Positions 6,528 through 13,733 are shown, numbered from the stretch's first letter. The stretch is 15,556 nt of DNA from Chloroflexota bacterium (GCA_024636135.1 JAGXHP010000169.1:1-15556); one strand, 5' to 3'. Notes: generated from the letters alone by a model not told the origin. Numbers and translations: made by a program.

Positions 6528-7553
6528 ATGAGGTGGCGCTCGGCTGCCTATCGGGCCGTCCGCCCGCTCCTGTTCCAGGTCGATCCCGAACGCATCCACG
6601 CCGCCACCCTCACGGCCCTGCGATTGGGCGGCAATGCGGCCGTCGGCCGCACGCTGCTGTCGCTGGCGTCCGGAACGACACCCTCAGCCGCGGCGGCGGC
6701 ACCGGTCGAGACCATGGGCCTGCGCTTCCGAAACCGCATCGGCCTGGGCGCCGGATTCGACAAGGACGGCGTGGCGATCCGGGGGTGGGCGGCGCTCGGC
6801 CTCGGCTTCGTGGAACTCGGGACGGTGACACCCCGTCCGCAGCGCGGAAATCTCCGACCACGCCTCGCGCGGCTGGTCGAGGACCAGGCACTCATCAACC
6901 GCATGGGCTTCAACAACGCCGGGGCCGATGCGCTGGCGCGCCGGATTGCCGACGCGCGGCCGCACCTCCCGGATGACTTCGTCATCGGCGTGAACCTCGG
7001 ACGCAACCGAGATGGGGACGCGTCCGACTATCCCAGGGCCGCTCGATCGGTCGCCGATGTCGCCGACTACCTCGCGATCAACGTCAGCAGCCCGAACACT
7101 CCGGGCCTCCGAGCCCTCCAGGAGCCCGATCTCCTGGCCGACCTGCTGTCCGCCGTGCGTGCCGCCGCTCCCCGGCCGCCGATCCTGGTCAAGCTCTCGC
7201 CCGACCTCGACGGGGAGTCGCTCGACGCGCTGGTCCGAATGCTGGCCGACTCGCCCGCCGCCGGCATCATCCTCGCCAACACGACGACCGGTCGCCAGGG
7301 CCTTCGCTCTCAGGCGCGGTCATCCGAGGGTGGGCTATCAGGCCGGCCGCTTCTCCCCGGTGCCATCGCCTCCATCGACCGCGCGAGCCAGGCGGGCGAC
7401 GGCCGGCTCGCCTTGGTCGCGTCCGGCGGAATCTCGAGCGGCGACGACGTTCGCCGCGCTCGAAGCGCCGGAGCGGAACTCGTGCAGGTATGGACCGGGA
7501 TGGTCTACGCCGGGCCGGGGCTCATCGGCGAGGCGATCGACGCGTCGTCCTGA
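6528..7553 (+). CDS. pyrD: Dihydroorotate dehydrogenase (quinone), class 2
   Basis: A 341-residue FMN enzyme that oxidises dihydroorotate to orotate in pyrimidine synthesis and passes electrons to membrane quinone. Length and the N-terminal helical stretch (AAYRAVRPLLFQVDPERIH) are those of class 2 enzymes attached to the membrane. Key segments are GLGAGFDKDG (72-81), the glycine/threonine FMN loop VELGTVTPRPQ, NRMGFNN, then NVSSPNTPGLR with Asn185, catalytic base Ser188 and Asn190. Serine rather than cysteine at this place confirms class 2. LVKLSPDL, IILANTTTGR and the phosphate loop LVASGGISSG complete the barrel. Spacing is 4 nt after the DUF4288-like gene. No other pyrimidine gene is in the window, so the linkage to an amino-acid dehydrogenase is unusual. 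Confidence 0.95.
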   Translation: MRWRSAAYRAVRPLLFQVDPERIHAATLTALRLGGNAAVGRTLLSLASGTTPSAAAAAPVETMGLRFRNRIGLGAGFDKDGVAIRGWAALGLGFVELGTVTPRPQRGNLRPRLARLVEDQALINRMGFNNAGADALARRIADARPHLPDDFVIGVNLGRNRDGDASDYPRAARSVADVADYLAINVSSPNTPGLRALQEPDLLADLLSAVRAAAPRPPILVKLSPDLDGESLDALVRMLADSPAAGIILANTTTGRQGLRSQARSSEGGLSGRPLLPGAIASIDRASQAGDGRLALVASGGISSGDDVRRARSAGAELVQVWTGMVYAGPGLIGEAIDASS

Positions 7554-7581
7554 TGGCCGTCCGGCGGCGCGCCAGCATGCG

Positions 7582-7860
7582 ATGATCGACGCGATGATCC
7601 CGACCGAGATCCTGTTCAGCCCCCTGGCGATCGCCGGGTTCGTGACGGGCATCGTCGTCGCCTTCCTGGCGGGCAGGGTCCGCGGCGACCCAGGGAACGT
7701 GATCGTGATGTCAGCCATCGGGAGCGGGCTGGCGCTCGCCGCCCTGGCCTGGGCCAACGCGTTCGGCGGCGGTCCGCTCTTCGCCGCCGCTGCAGTCGGC
7801 CTGGGCGCCAGCATGTGGGCCATCGGCAACGAGCGGTCACGACGACCCACGATCCGCTGA
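7582..7860 (+). CDS. Small three-helix membrane protein, unknown
   Basis: A 92-residue hydrophobic protein with likely membrane spans at 13-30, 40-60 and 65-81 and a basic tail (NERSRRPTIR). The frame stays open far upstream, but that part is a shadow of pyrD. The first plausible start is ATG 7582, with another in-frame ATG at 7594. No Shine-Dalgarno is evident. It follows pyrD by 28 nt on the same strand and is probably the last gene of that operon. I do not recognise a family. Composition and helix pattern support it as real, but short GC-rich frames carry some risk of being spurious. Confidence 0.6.
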   Translation: MIDAMIPTEILFSPLAIAGFVTGIVVAFLAGRVRGDPGNVIVMSAIGSGLALAALAWANAFGGGPLFAAAAVGLGASMWAIGNERSRRPTIR

Positions 7861-7869
7861 CTGTCCTCG

Positions 7870-7897
7870 TGGACGAAAGCGGCCTGCCTGCTAGGAT
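7870..7897 (+). promoter_or_regulatory. Possible promoter TGGACG-16-TAGGAT for the aminotransferase
   Basis: TAGGAT (7892-7897) fits the TANNNT -10 pattern, and TGGACG (7870-7875) matches four of six -35 positions, with 16 nt between. Transcription would begin near 7904, giving a leader of about 57 nt. It lies in the 100-bp gap between the small membrane protein and the aminotransferase. Confidence 0.4.
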
Positions 7898-7960
7898 GGG
7901 CTGGTCTAGCCAAGGTGCGCGGGCAGGACGCGCCGCTCCGAATCCGGAGTGCACCACCTC

Positions 7961-9301
7961 ATGACAACCCTGGAGGCCCCGACCTCAGATGGCGCTGCCC
8001 AGAAAACTGGCGCGCCGTCCATCCAGACCGAACTCCCCGGACCGAAGGGCCGCGCGCTCATCGAGCGCGACGCCGCGGTCGCCAGTCCCTCGCTCACCCG
8101 CGCCTATCCGCTCGTAGCCGAGTCCGGATCCGGAATGATCGTGACCGACGTCGACGGCAACCGGTTCCTCGACTTCGCCGCCGGGATCGCGGTGTGCTCG
8201 ACCGGCCACTCGCACCCGAAGGTCGTCGAGGCCATCAAGGCCCAGGCCGATCGCCTGATCCACATTGCCGCGACCGACTTCTACGAGCCGCGCTACACCG
8301 AGTTCATGGAGCGCCTGGCGGCGATCGCGCCCTTCGAGGAGAAGGCTCGCGTCTTCCTCACGAACTCCGGCACCGAGGCCGTGGAAGGGGCGATCAAGCT
8401 CGCCCGCTACCACACCCATCGGCCGGGGATCATCGCCTTCGAGGGCGGCTTCCATGGTCGCACCATGGGTGCCCTGTCCCTCACGAACTCCAAGGTCAAG
8501 CAGCGCGCCGGCTTCGGCCCGCTGATCCCGATGGTCCACCACGCGCCCTTCCCCCGCATCCGTGCGTGGCGCGAGGGATCCGGCGGCGATGGGTCCGCCG
8601 AGCTCGCGCATCTGAAGGACACGATCTTCGGACGCCAGATCGCCCCCTCCGACGTGGCGGCTATCGTCGTTGAGCCAATCCAGGGCGAGGGTGGGTACTT
8701 TCCCGCGCCGAAGGCATTCATGCAGGGCCTGCGCGATCTGTGCGACGAGCACGGCATCCTGCTCATTGCCGATGAGATCCAGTCCGGCATGGGACGCACC
8801 GGCACCTGGTGGGCGATCGAGCACACCGGCGTCGAGGCCGACATCGTCCTGACCGCCAAGGGCATCGCCTCCGGCATGCCGATCGGCGCCTTCATCGCGC
8901 GCGACTCGGTGTGGACGTGGCCCCCGGGCGCGCACGGATCGACGTTCGCCGGGAACCCCGTCTGCGCGGCCGCCGGCCTGGCCACGCTGGACATCCTCGA
9001 ATCCGAGGGACTGGCCAACGCGGCTTCCATGGGCGCCGGACTTCGGGCCGGTCTCGAGGCGGCGGCCGCGGATGTGGAGGCGGTGCGCGACATCCGCGGC
9101 ATCGGCCTGATGCTCGGGGTCGAGTTCGACTCCCACGCCACGGCGGAGGCCGTGCAGGACGCCGCGTTCCGCCGCGGGCTGCTGACGCTGGAATGCGGCG
9201 AGTCGTCGCTGCGCTTCAGCCCCCCGCTCATCGTGGACAGCGACGCCGTTGACACGGCCGTCCGTATCTTCGGAGAGGCGCTCAGCACGCTCGGAAGCTG
9301 A
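7961..9301 (+). CDS. Class III PLP aminotransferase, GABA/ornithine type
   Basis: A 446-residue pyridoxal-phosphate enzyme that should move an omega-amino group to 2-oxoglutarate or pyruvate. Fold-type I class III signatures are present: FAAGIAVCSTGHSHP, TNSGTEAVEGAIKLAR, FEGGFHGRTMGALSLT, EPIQGEGGY, Asp271 in LLIADEIQSGMGRTG, and Schiff-base Lys300 in VLTAKGIASGMPIGAF. The opening ELPGPKGRALIERD and SPSLTRAYP match the GABA-aminotransferase-like branch, which also holds archaeal ornithine and broad-specificity amino acid enzymes. GabT, ornithine aminotransferase and lysine 6-aminotransferase cannot be told apart by eye. I prefer ATG 7961 over GTG 7949: GGAG at 7946-7949 lies 11 nt before it. 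It is probably a single transcription unit, with its own promoter and a terminator at 9326. Confidence 0.88.
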   Translation: MTTLEAPTSDGAAQKTGAPSIQTELPGPKGRALIERDAAVASPSLTRAYPLVAESGSGMIVTDVDGNRFLDFAAGIAVCSTGHSHPKVVEAIKAQADRLIHIAATDFYEPRYTEFMERLAAIAPFEEKARVFLTNSGTEAVEGAIKLARYHTHRPGIIAFEGGFHGRTMGALSLTNSKVKQRAGFGPLIPMVHHAPFPRIRAWREGSGGDGSAELAHLKDTIFGRQIAPSDVAAIVVEPIQGEGGYFPAPKAFMQGLRDLCDEHGILLIADEIQSGMGRTGTWWAIEHTGVEADIVLTAKGIASGMPIGAFIARDSVWTWPPGAHGSTFAGNPVCAAAGLATLDILESEGLANAASMGAGLRAGLEAAAADVEAVRDIRGIGLMLGVEFDSHATAEAVQDAAFRRGLLTLECGESSLRFSPPLIVDSDAVDTAVRIFGEALSTLGS

Positions 9302-9325
9302 CCCGACCCGACACGCAACTCAGCG

Positions 9326-9351
9326 CAGGGCGCGGCCGCGGCCGCGCCCTG
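9326..9351. terminator. Bidirectional hairpin, 26-nt perfect palindrome
   Basis: The arms CAGGGCGCGGCCG and CGGCCGCGCCCTG meet with no spacer; as a hairpin this gives about 11 pairs and a small loop. It lies between two convergent stop codons (aminotransferase ending at 9301, deacetylase ending at 9362) and is followed on the plus strand by a T-rich GTCTTCT. It reads equally on both strands and so can end both transcripts. Confidence 0.75.
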
Positions 9352-9361
9352 TGTCGTCTTC

Positions 9362-10501
9362 TCAGTTCAGCAGGTCCGACAGGCTGGTGAGAACGAAGCC
9401 GCGGTCGCGCAGGCCAGGAATGATGAGCCGCAGCGAGTCGAGCGTCTCGTAGCCGCCGAGGTGGAAGAGGACGTTCGAACCGTTCACGCTGTTGTTGATC
9501 ACCTTGGCGGCGATCTGTTCCGCCGACGGCCCGCCGTCCGAGATCGGCTTCCAGTCGATCGTGTCGATGTCCCACAGGAAGGTCTTCGTGTACCCGACGG
9601 ACGCGACGGCGTCGAGTACGCCCTGGCTGACCGAGCCGTACGGTGGCCGCCAGTACGGCTGCGGGTTCTGGTCGGTCCCGCTGCGCAGGATCGCCTCCGC
9701 ATCGGTCAGCTCCTTCCGAACTCGGTCGGCGCTGAACGGTCCGCCGGCGCACGGCTGGGTCGAGGGTGAGCCGCCGCCGCCCCGCACGAGGTCGCAGTGA
9801 TACATCGTGTGGTTGGCGATCTCGAACAGATCAGGGTGCGCCCGAATGATCGCCATGACCTTCTGGCCCTGGGCGTTCTGGGCCATGATCCCCGTCGCGA
9901 AGATCGTGGCGCAGACCCGGTTCGCGACGAGGAAATTCATGATGTCGACGGCAGGATCCATTCGCCCGCCCATGTCGAAGGTGAGGGCGACACCGGGACC
10001 GGCGTTCGGAATGGTGCGGTAGGTCTGCGCCGAGCCGGCTGCGATTCGGTTGCCCGCCGTGCACCCGGATGATGGCGGCGTCGTCGGATTCGGCGTCGCG
10101 GGAGCCGCAGTCGGCCGCGGGGTCGCGTTCGGCTCCGAGCTCACCACCAGGACCCAGCCCGGCTCGATGACGTTCGGCTCGGTGGCGAGCGACGGATAGT
10201 GGTCCGCGTTCCATGCCCTGATCTCGTCGGCCGTCACGCCGAACAGGCGCGCGATCGACGAGAGCGAGTCACCGCGCTGCACGGTGTACGTCGTGCCTGC
10301 GATCGGGGCGGCCGTCGGTTCGGGCGTCTCCGTCGGTGGGGGCGACGGCTGCCGGGATGGCTCAGCCGTCACTGACGGTGACGGCGAGGGCGTGATCGTC
10401 GCGCCCGGCGCCGATGGCACCGACGAGGGGGACGGGGAAGCGGGGGACGTGCACGCGGACAGCGCCAGCAGCACGGCGACGAACGAGGCGGCGGCGCGCA
10501 T
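9362..10501 (-). CDS. Lipoprotein with LysM and NodB polysaccharide deacetylase domains
   Basis: A 379-residue envelope enzyme, predicted to remove acetyl groups from peptidoglycan or another N-acetylated glycan. Lipobox LSAC places the lipidated Cys at 17. A Pro/Ser/Thr linker (18-68) follows, then a LysM peptidoglycan-binding domain at 71-120 (TYTVQRGDSLSSIARLFGVT), a second linker with a Cys147, and a CE4/NodB domain from 169. Motifs: LTFDMGGR (Asp176), NHTMYH (His231 and His235), RPPYG (285-289), DIDTIDWK (311-318) and LFHLGG (His347). The second Asp of the usual TFDDG is Met here, so one metal ligand of the classical site is missing. It follows the LON-domain gene with a 3-nt gap. No Shine-Dalgarno is seen before its ATG. 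Deacetylase activity is likely but unproven because of the motif change. Confidence 0.88.
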   Translation of the reverse strand: MRAAASFVAVLLALSACTSPASPSPSSVPSAPGATITPSPSPSVTAEPSRQPSPPPTETPEPTAAPIAGTTYTVQRGDSLSSIARLFGVTADEIRAWNADHYPSLATEPNVIEPGWVLVVSSEPNATPRPTAAPATPNPTTPPSSGCTAGNRIAAGSAQTYRTIPNAGPGVALTFDMGGRMDPAVDIMNFLVANRVCATIFATGIMAQNAQGQKVMAIIRAHPDLFEIANHTMYHCDLVRGGGGSPSTQPCAGGPFSADRVRKELTDAEAILRSGTDQNPQPYWRPPYGSVSQGVLDAVASVGYTKTFLWDIDTIDWKPISDGGPSAEQIAAKVINNSVNGSNVLFHLGGYETLDSLRLIIPGLRDRGFVLTSLSDLLN

Positions 10502-10504
10502 GGC

Positions 10505-11218
10505 CTAGTTGGGGTGGTAGCCGAGGTCGCCCGGAGGGATCGGGGGCATGGCCCCATCGTCGAGCAGGCGCACCTCGCGCCGGAGGAGATCGAGCTCCGC
10601 CCGCAGGCGGCTCGCCGCATCGGGCAGCTCGAGCAGACTCTGCTTCCTCATCAGCTCCACCTGCAGCATTCCGCCGACCGCGTAGCTCGCCGCCACGGGA
10701 TCATCGGGCAGCTGAATCGGCTTGAGGACCTCGTCCAACGATGCGATCACGTCCGGAGTCTCCTGCGATACGTCACCCACGGACGCTGTACGGGCCACGA
10801 AGCGTTTCACGGTTGCGAGGTAGCGGTCGAGCGCTACCTGGACGCTGGGCAGGAGTGCGGCGGCATCGACGCCGACGGGCTCGTCCATGGGCTCGACATC
10901 GACCATGGTGTACCGGCCGGACCGATCGACGGCCGTCACACGCACCCGTCCGGCGCCGACGACGAGCAGGATCCACCGTCCGTCCGGGAATTGCTCCGCG
11001 CTGTGAACCTCGCACATCGTCGCGACCGCCTGGCTCTCAGCGTCACCGCCGACCTCGGGACCGTCGGTGATCATGCTCACCACGAAGCGACCGCCAAAAG
11101 CGGAGTCGTCCGCCACGACATCCGCAGCCATGGCCCGATACCGCTCCTCAAAAATGTGGAGCGGCAGGGGCAGGTGCGGAAAGAGCACCGTGTGGAGGGG
11201 GAAGTGCGGGAGCCTCAT
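10505..11218 (-). CDS. LON substrate-binding domain protein (no protease domain)
   Basis: A 237-residue cytoplasmic protein that starts with the LON N-terminal fold: LPHFPLHTVLFPHLPLPLHIFEERYRAM is divided over residues 3-30, and GRWILLVVGAGRVRV (80-94) is the second hallmark. The C-terminal half is helical and ends with a Leu/Arg-rich segment (193-220) that could form a coiled coil. There is no AAA+ or Ser-Lys protease domain, so this is a stand-alone LON-domain protein (PF02190 type) of unknown role, possibly protein binding. The ATG at 11218 is chosen because GGGAGG lies 9 nt upstream (11228-11233) and homologues begin with this LP-FPL pattern; upstream in-frame starts add an atypical Arg/Cys-rich tail. 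It forms a pair with the deacetylase gene 3 nt downstream. Confidence 0.85.
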   Translation of the reverse strand: MRLPHFPLHTVLFPHLPLPLHIFEERYRAMAADVVADDSAFGGRFVVSMITDGPEVGGDAESQAVATMCEVHSAEQFPDGRWILLVVGAGRVRVTAVDRSGRYTMVDVEPMDEPVGVDAAALLPSVQVALDRYLATVKRFVARTASVGDVSQETPDVIASLDEVLKPIQLPDDPVAASYAVGGMLQVELMRKQSLLELPDAASRLRAELDLLRREVRLLDDGAMPPIPPGDLGYHPN

Positions 11219-11274
11219 CCTCCGCATCCTCCCACGCCGATCGGGACAGCGGCAACCGGCGTTCGTCCCCCGAG

Positions 11275-11295
11275 GGCCGGGCGGGATGCCCGGCC
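11275..11295 (-). terminator. GC hairpin downstream of the ALDH7-like gene
   Basis: GGCCGGGC (11275-11282) and GCCCGGCC (11288-11295) form an 8-bp stem with a 5-nt loop. It begins 8 nt beyond the dehydrogenase stop on the minus strand. No T-tract follows, so it may only weaken read-through into the LON-domain gene. Confidence 0.4.
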
Positions 11296-11303
11296 GCATC
11301 GGC

Positions 11304-12803
11304 CTACTGCTCGTCGATGAACGTCGTGTCGATCTGGGCGCGCTGCAGCTTGCCCGAGTAATCGATGTAGACGCTCTTCCATTCGCTGAAGAAGTCGAGC
11401 GCCGCCTGCCCCACCTCGCGGTGCCCGTTGCCGGTGGCCTTCGTGCCGCCGAACGGCAGGTGCGCCTCGGCGCCGATGGTGCCGTGGTTCACGTACCCCA
11501 GCCCCGACTCGAAGTCCCGGATGCTGCGGAATGCGAGGTTGACGTCCTGCGTGAACAGCGACGTCGAGAGGCCGTACTTCACGCCGTTCACGATGCGCAC
11601 CATCTCATCCCAGTCGGTGACCGGGATGACCGAGGCGACCGGCCCGAAGATCTCCTCCTGGGCAATCCGAGCGTCGGGCTTCACCTCGGTGAAGATCGTC
11701 GGCTGGAAGAACGACCCCTTGGCCAGCTTGCCGTCGCGTGCCGGCTCGCCGCCGATGACGAGCTCGGCCTCGTCACGGCCGATGGCCGCATAGGACGCGA
11801 TCCGCTCGACCGCCGAGTCGTTGATGACCGGCCCGACGTCGGTCTTCTCGTCGAGCCCGTCACCGAGGACGAGCTTCGCGACGCGCTGCTGCAGTCGATG
11901 CACGAAGTCGTCGTGGACGCCGCGATGGACGATCAGGCGCGAGGCTGCCGTGCAGCGCTGGCCCGACGTGCCGAACGACGACCACACCACGCTGTCGAGC
12001 GCGAGGTCGAGATCGGCATCCTCCCAGATCACGATCGGGTTCTTGCCACCGAGCTCGAGGCTGACACGCTTCAGCGTCTTCGCGGCGCGGGTGCTGATCT
12101 CGACGCCAGTGTCGGTGTGGCCGGTGAAGCTGATGACCCGCACGTCCGGATGGTCGACGATGGCGTTGCCCACCTCGCCACCCGAGCCGGTCACGACGTT
12201 CACGACTCCCTCGGGCAGGCCGCCCTCGAGCAGCAGCTCGACGAAGCGAACGAGGCAGGCCGGGGTGTCCGAGGCCGGCTTGATCACCGCGGTGTTGCCG
12301 CAGATGAGCGCGGGGAACAGCTTCCAGGCCGGGATGGCGACCGGGAAGTTCCACGGAGTGATGATGCCGACCACGCCGATCGGGCGGCGAATCGCCATCG
12401 CGAATTTGTCCGGCATCTCCGACGGCACGGTCTGGCCGAAGAGGCGCCGGCCCTCGCCGGCCATGTAGTACGCGACGTCGATCGCCTCCTGGACATCGCC
12501 CCGAGCCTCGGGCAGGACCTTTCCCATCTCGCGCGTCATGAGCTTGCTGAGCTCTTCCTTGTGCTCGGCCAGGACGCGGGCGATGCGGAACATGATCTCG
12601 CCGCGTTTGGGGGCGGGCATCGAGCTCCACATCGGGTACGCCCGGCGCGCCGATGCGACCGCTGCGTCCACGTCGGCCGGGCTCGAGGCCGGAAACTCGC
12701 CGATCACGTCACCGTGATCGGCAGGGCTGACACTGGTGAAGGTCGCTCCCGATGCTGCCGGCTTCCAGTCGGCGCCAATGAGGTTCTGATACGTCTTCGT
12801 CAC
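11304..12803 (-). CDS. Aldehyde dehydrogenase, ALDH7/aminoadipate-semialdehyde-like
   Basis: A 499-residue NAD(P)-dependent aldehyde dehydrogenase of normal length. Catalytic residues are in place: Asn152 (ITPWNFPVA), Lys175 (AVIKPAS), Glu250 (SLELGGKNP) and Cys284 (SGQRCTAASR), plus the late motif EEIFGPVASVIPV. The C-terminal block has GAEAHLPFGGTKATGNGHRE and then SVYIDYSGKLQRAQID. The pattern GAE, FGG-K-TG-G-RE and the tyrosine-serine tail recall antiquitin-type (ALDH7) enzymes acting on alpha-aminoadipate semialdehyde, though bacterial 2-oxoglutarate semialdehyde dehydrogenases are also similar. The start is GTG 12803, with AGGAGA 10 nt upstream. Divergent from the PRC-barrel gene with a 183-bp spacer. 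Enzyme class is sure; substrate is tentative. Confidence 0.88.
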   Translation of the reverse strand: MTKTYQNLIGADWKPAASGATFTSVSPADHGDVIGEFPASSPADVDAAVASARRAYPMWSSMPAPKRGEIMFRIARVLAEHKEELSKLMTREMGKVLPEARGDVQEAIDVAYYMAGEGRRLFGQTVPSEMPDKFAMAIRRPIGVVGIITPWNFPVAIPAWKLFPALICGNTAVIKPASDTPACLVRFVELLLEGGLPEGVVNVVTGSGGEVGNAIVDHPDVRVISFTGHTDTGVEISTRAAKTLKRVSLELGGKNPIVIWEDADLDLALDSVVWSSFGTSGQRCTAASRLIVHRGVHDDFVHRLQQRVAKLVLGDGLDEKTDVGPVINDSAVERIASYAAIGRDEAELVIGGEPARDGKLAKGSFFQPTIFTEVKPDARIAQEEIFGPVASVIPVTDWDEMVRIVNGVKYGLSTSLFTQDVNLAFRSIRDFESGLGYVNHGTIGAEAHLPFGGTKATGNGHREVGQAALDFFSEWKSVYIDYSGKLQRAQIDTTFIDEQ

Positions 12804-12863
12804 GGAGGATGAATCTCCTGGGGACAGGGCGCGCTCGGTCGGCGCTGCTCGGCTGCTCGCCTG

Positions 12864-12869
12864 ATTCTA
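12864..12869 (-). promoter_or_regulatory. -10 hexamer TAGAAT for the ALDH7-like gene
   Basis: TAGAAT on the minus strand matches five of six consensus bases. Transcription would begin near 12857 and give a leader of about 53 nt containing AGGAGA before the GTG start. No good -35 box is visible. Confidence 0.45.
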
Positions 12870-12873
12870 CCGG

Positions 12874-12902
12874 TCGACCCCCGATGCGGCTGCGGCTACG
12901 CT
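12874..12902 (+). promoter_or_regulatory. Possible promoter TCGACC-17-TACGCT for the PRC-barrel gene
   Basis: TCGACC (12874-12879) and TACGCT (12897-12902) are 17 nt apart. The -35 box is part of the 8-bp palindrome GGTCGACC (12872-12879), only 2 bp from the -10 of the divergent dehydrogenase. The two promoters therefore lie back to back, and one bound protein could control both. Confidence 0.35.
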
Positions 12903-12986
12903 GGAGGACGGCACTGCGCGCCACCCGGCCGGCGTCGTCGGCGACAGGTTGCGTGCCAGGCGAAGGCGAGATGAGAGAGGGCTGGC

Positions 12987-13496
12987 ATGCGAACGAGCAA
13001 GGAACTGGCGGGGCTCCCGGTCATCGATGTGCGCGACGGAAAGAAGCTCGGTGTCGTGACCGAGACGGTGGTGTCTCCGGACGACGGTCGGCTGCTCGGC
13101 TTCGTGCTGAAGGCTGGAGGAATGCTGAGCCGGGACGAATCGGCCGTCGAGATCGACGACGTCCGTTCGGTCGGTGCGGACGCGATCACCGTCGAGGGGA
13201 CCGAGATCATTCACCGCCCGGAAGCGACCCAGCCGGCATTCCAGGATGCCCGCGGCGGCGAGCGGACGCTGGTCGGCCGGAAGATCATCACGCAGGGGGG
13301 CAGCGTGCTCGGTCAGGTCGCCGACTTCGTCCTCAACGAGGAAGCGCGGCGGGTGGGCTCGGTGCTCATCGGCGGCGGCATGTTCGAGGCGAGTGATGCG
13401 ATCCCCGCCGCGCGCATCGTCTCGGTCGGCCCGGACGTCGTGGTGGTGACCGACGAGGGCGTGCCGGACGAGACGATCGGGCCATGGGAGGCGTGA
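12987..13496 (+). CDS. Protein with two PRC-barrel domains
   Basis: A 169-residue soluble protein made of two related beta-barrel units. The first (about 6-72) has LAGLPVIDVRDGKKLGVVTE, then LLGFVLKAGG and VRSVGADAITVEG. The second (about 94-157) has LVGRKIITQGGSVLGQVADF, then VGSVLIGGGMF and IVSVGPDVVVVTDE. The internal repeat of strand order and the G-D/V-DG-LG pattern are typical of PRC-barrel domains, found in photosynthetic reaction centre H subunits, RimM and many stand-alone proteins of unknown role. Start ATG 12987 has a purine-rich GAGAGAGG 6 nt upstream. The gene stands alone between a divergent dehydrogenase and a long leader. A role as an adaptor or stress protein is possible, but the sequence does not show it. 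Confidence 0.85.
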   Translation: MRTSKELAGLPVIDVRDGKKLGVVTETVVSPDDGRLLGFVLKAGGMLSRDESAVEIDDVRSVGADAITVEGTEIIHRPEATQPAFQDARGGERTLVGRKIITQGGSVLGQVADFVLNEEARRVGSVLIGGGMFEASDAIPAARIVSVGPDVVVVTDEGVPDETIGPWEA

Positions 13497-13565
13497 TCCG
13501 CTGATCCCGGGCCATCCGGGACATTCGACACTGGGCAACCAGCCCACATGCCGCATGATCGGGTG

Positions 13566-13581
13566 ACAACCGAACAACCGA
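13566..13581 (+). repeat. Perfect tandem octamer ACAACCGA x2
   Basis: Two adjacent identical copies, 13566-13573 and 13574-13581. The second runs into the palindrome CCGAC-GT-GTCGG. Possible protein-binding site or part of an RNA fold. Confidence 0.6.
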
Positions 13582-13648
13582 CGTGTCGGGATCCTGTGAT
13601 CCAACGAGAACGGGGCTGAAGTAGTGGCACCCCGGCGCGGCGTTCGTG

Positions 13649-13680
13649 AGAGGGTCGGCCCGATGTGGGACCGGCCCTCT
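13649..13680 (+). terminator. Strong hairpin before the C39-like peptidase gene
   Basis: AGAGGGTCGG (13649-13658) pairs with CCGGCCCTCT (13671-13680) through one wobble, extended by CCC/GGG with a single bulged A and a 5-nt loop GATGT. Only two more bases of T-type tail follow. It sits about 120 nt before the start codon, inside the leader, so it could be an attenuator rather than the end of the PRC-barrel transcript. Confidence 0.5.
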
Positions 13681-13700
13681 TGCATGGTCGGCTGGGCCCC

Positions 13701-13733
13701 GGTAAGCGGGCCATAAGCGGTCGGTATGACACT
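13701..13733 (+). repeat. Three 11-bp phased direct repeats, operator-like
   Basis: Consecutive 11-mers GGTAAGCGGGC, CATAAGCGGTC and GGTATGACACT. The first two share TAAGCGG exactly 11 bp apart (13703-13709 and 13714-13720); the third keeps only TA and G. One-helical-turn spacing is the style of sites for OmpR/PhoB-type regulators. The repeats end 66 nt before the peptidase start. Confidence 0.4.

Noticed and set aside
7985..9136. Minus-strand open frame opposite the aminotransferase
   Set aside because: Antisense shadow with no motif; the plus-strand enzyme is full length.
11067..12812. Long plus-strand open frame opposite the ALDH7-like and LON-domain genes
   Set aside because: The minus strand holds complete, motif-bearing genes; the antisense product is low-complexity Asp/Arg/Val-rich and spans the gap between two unrelated genes.
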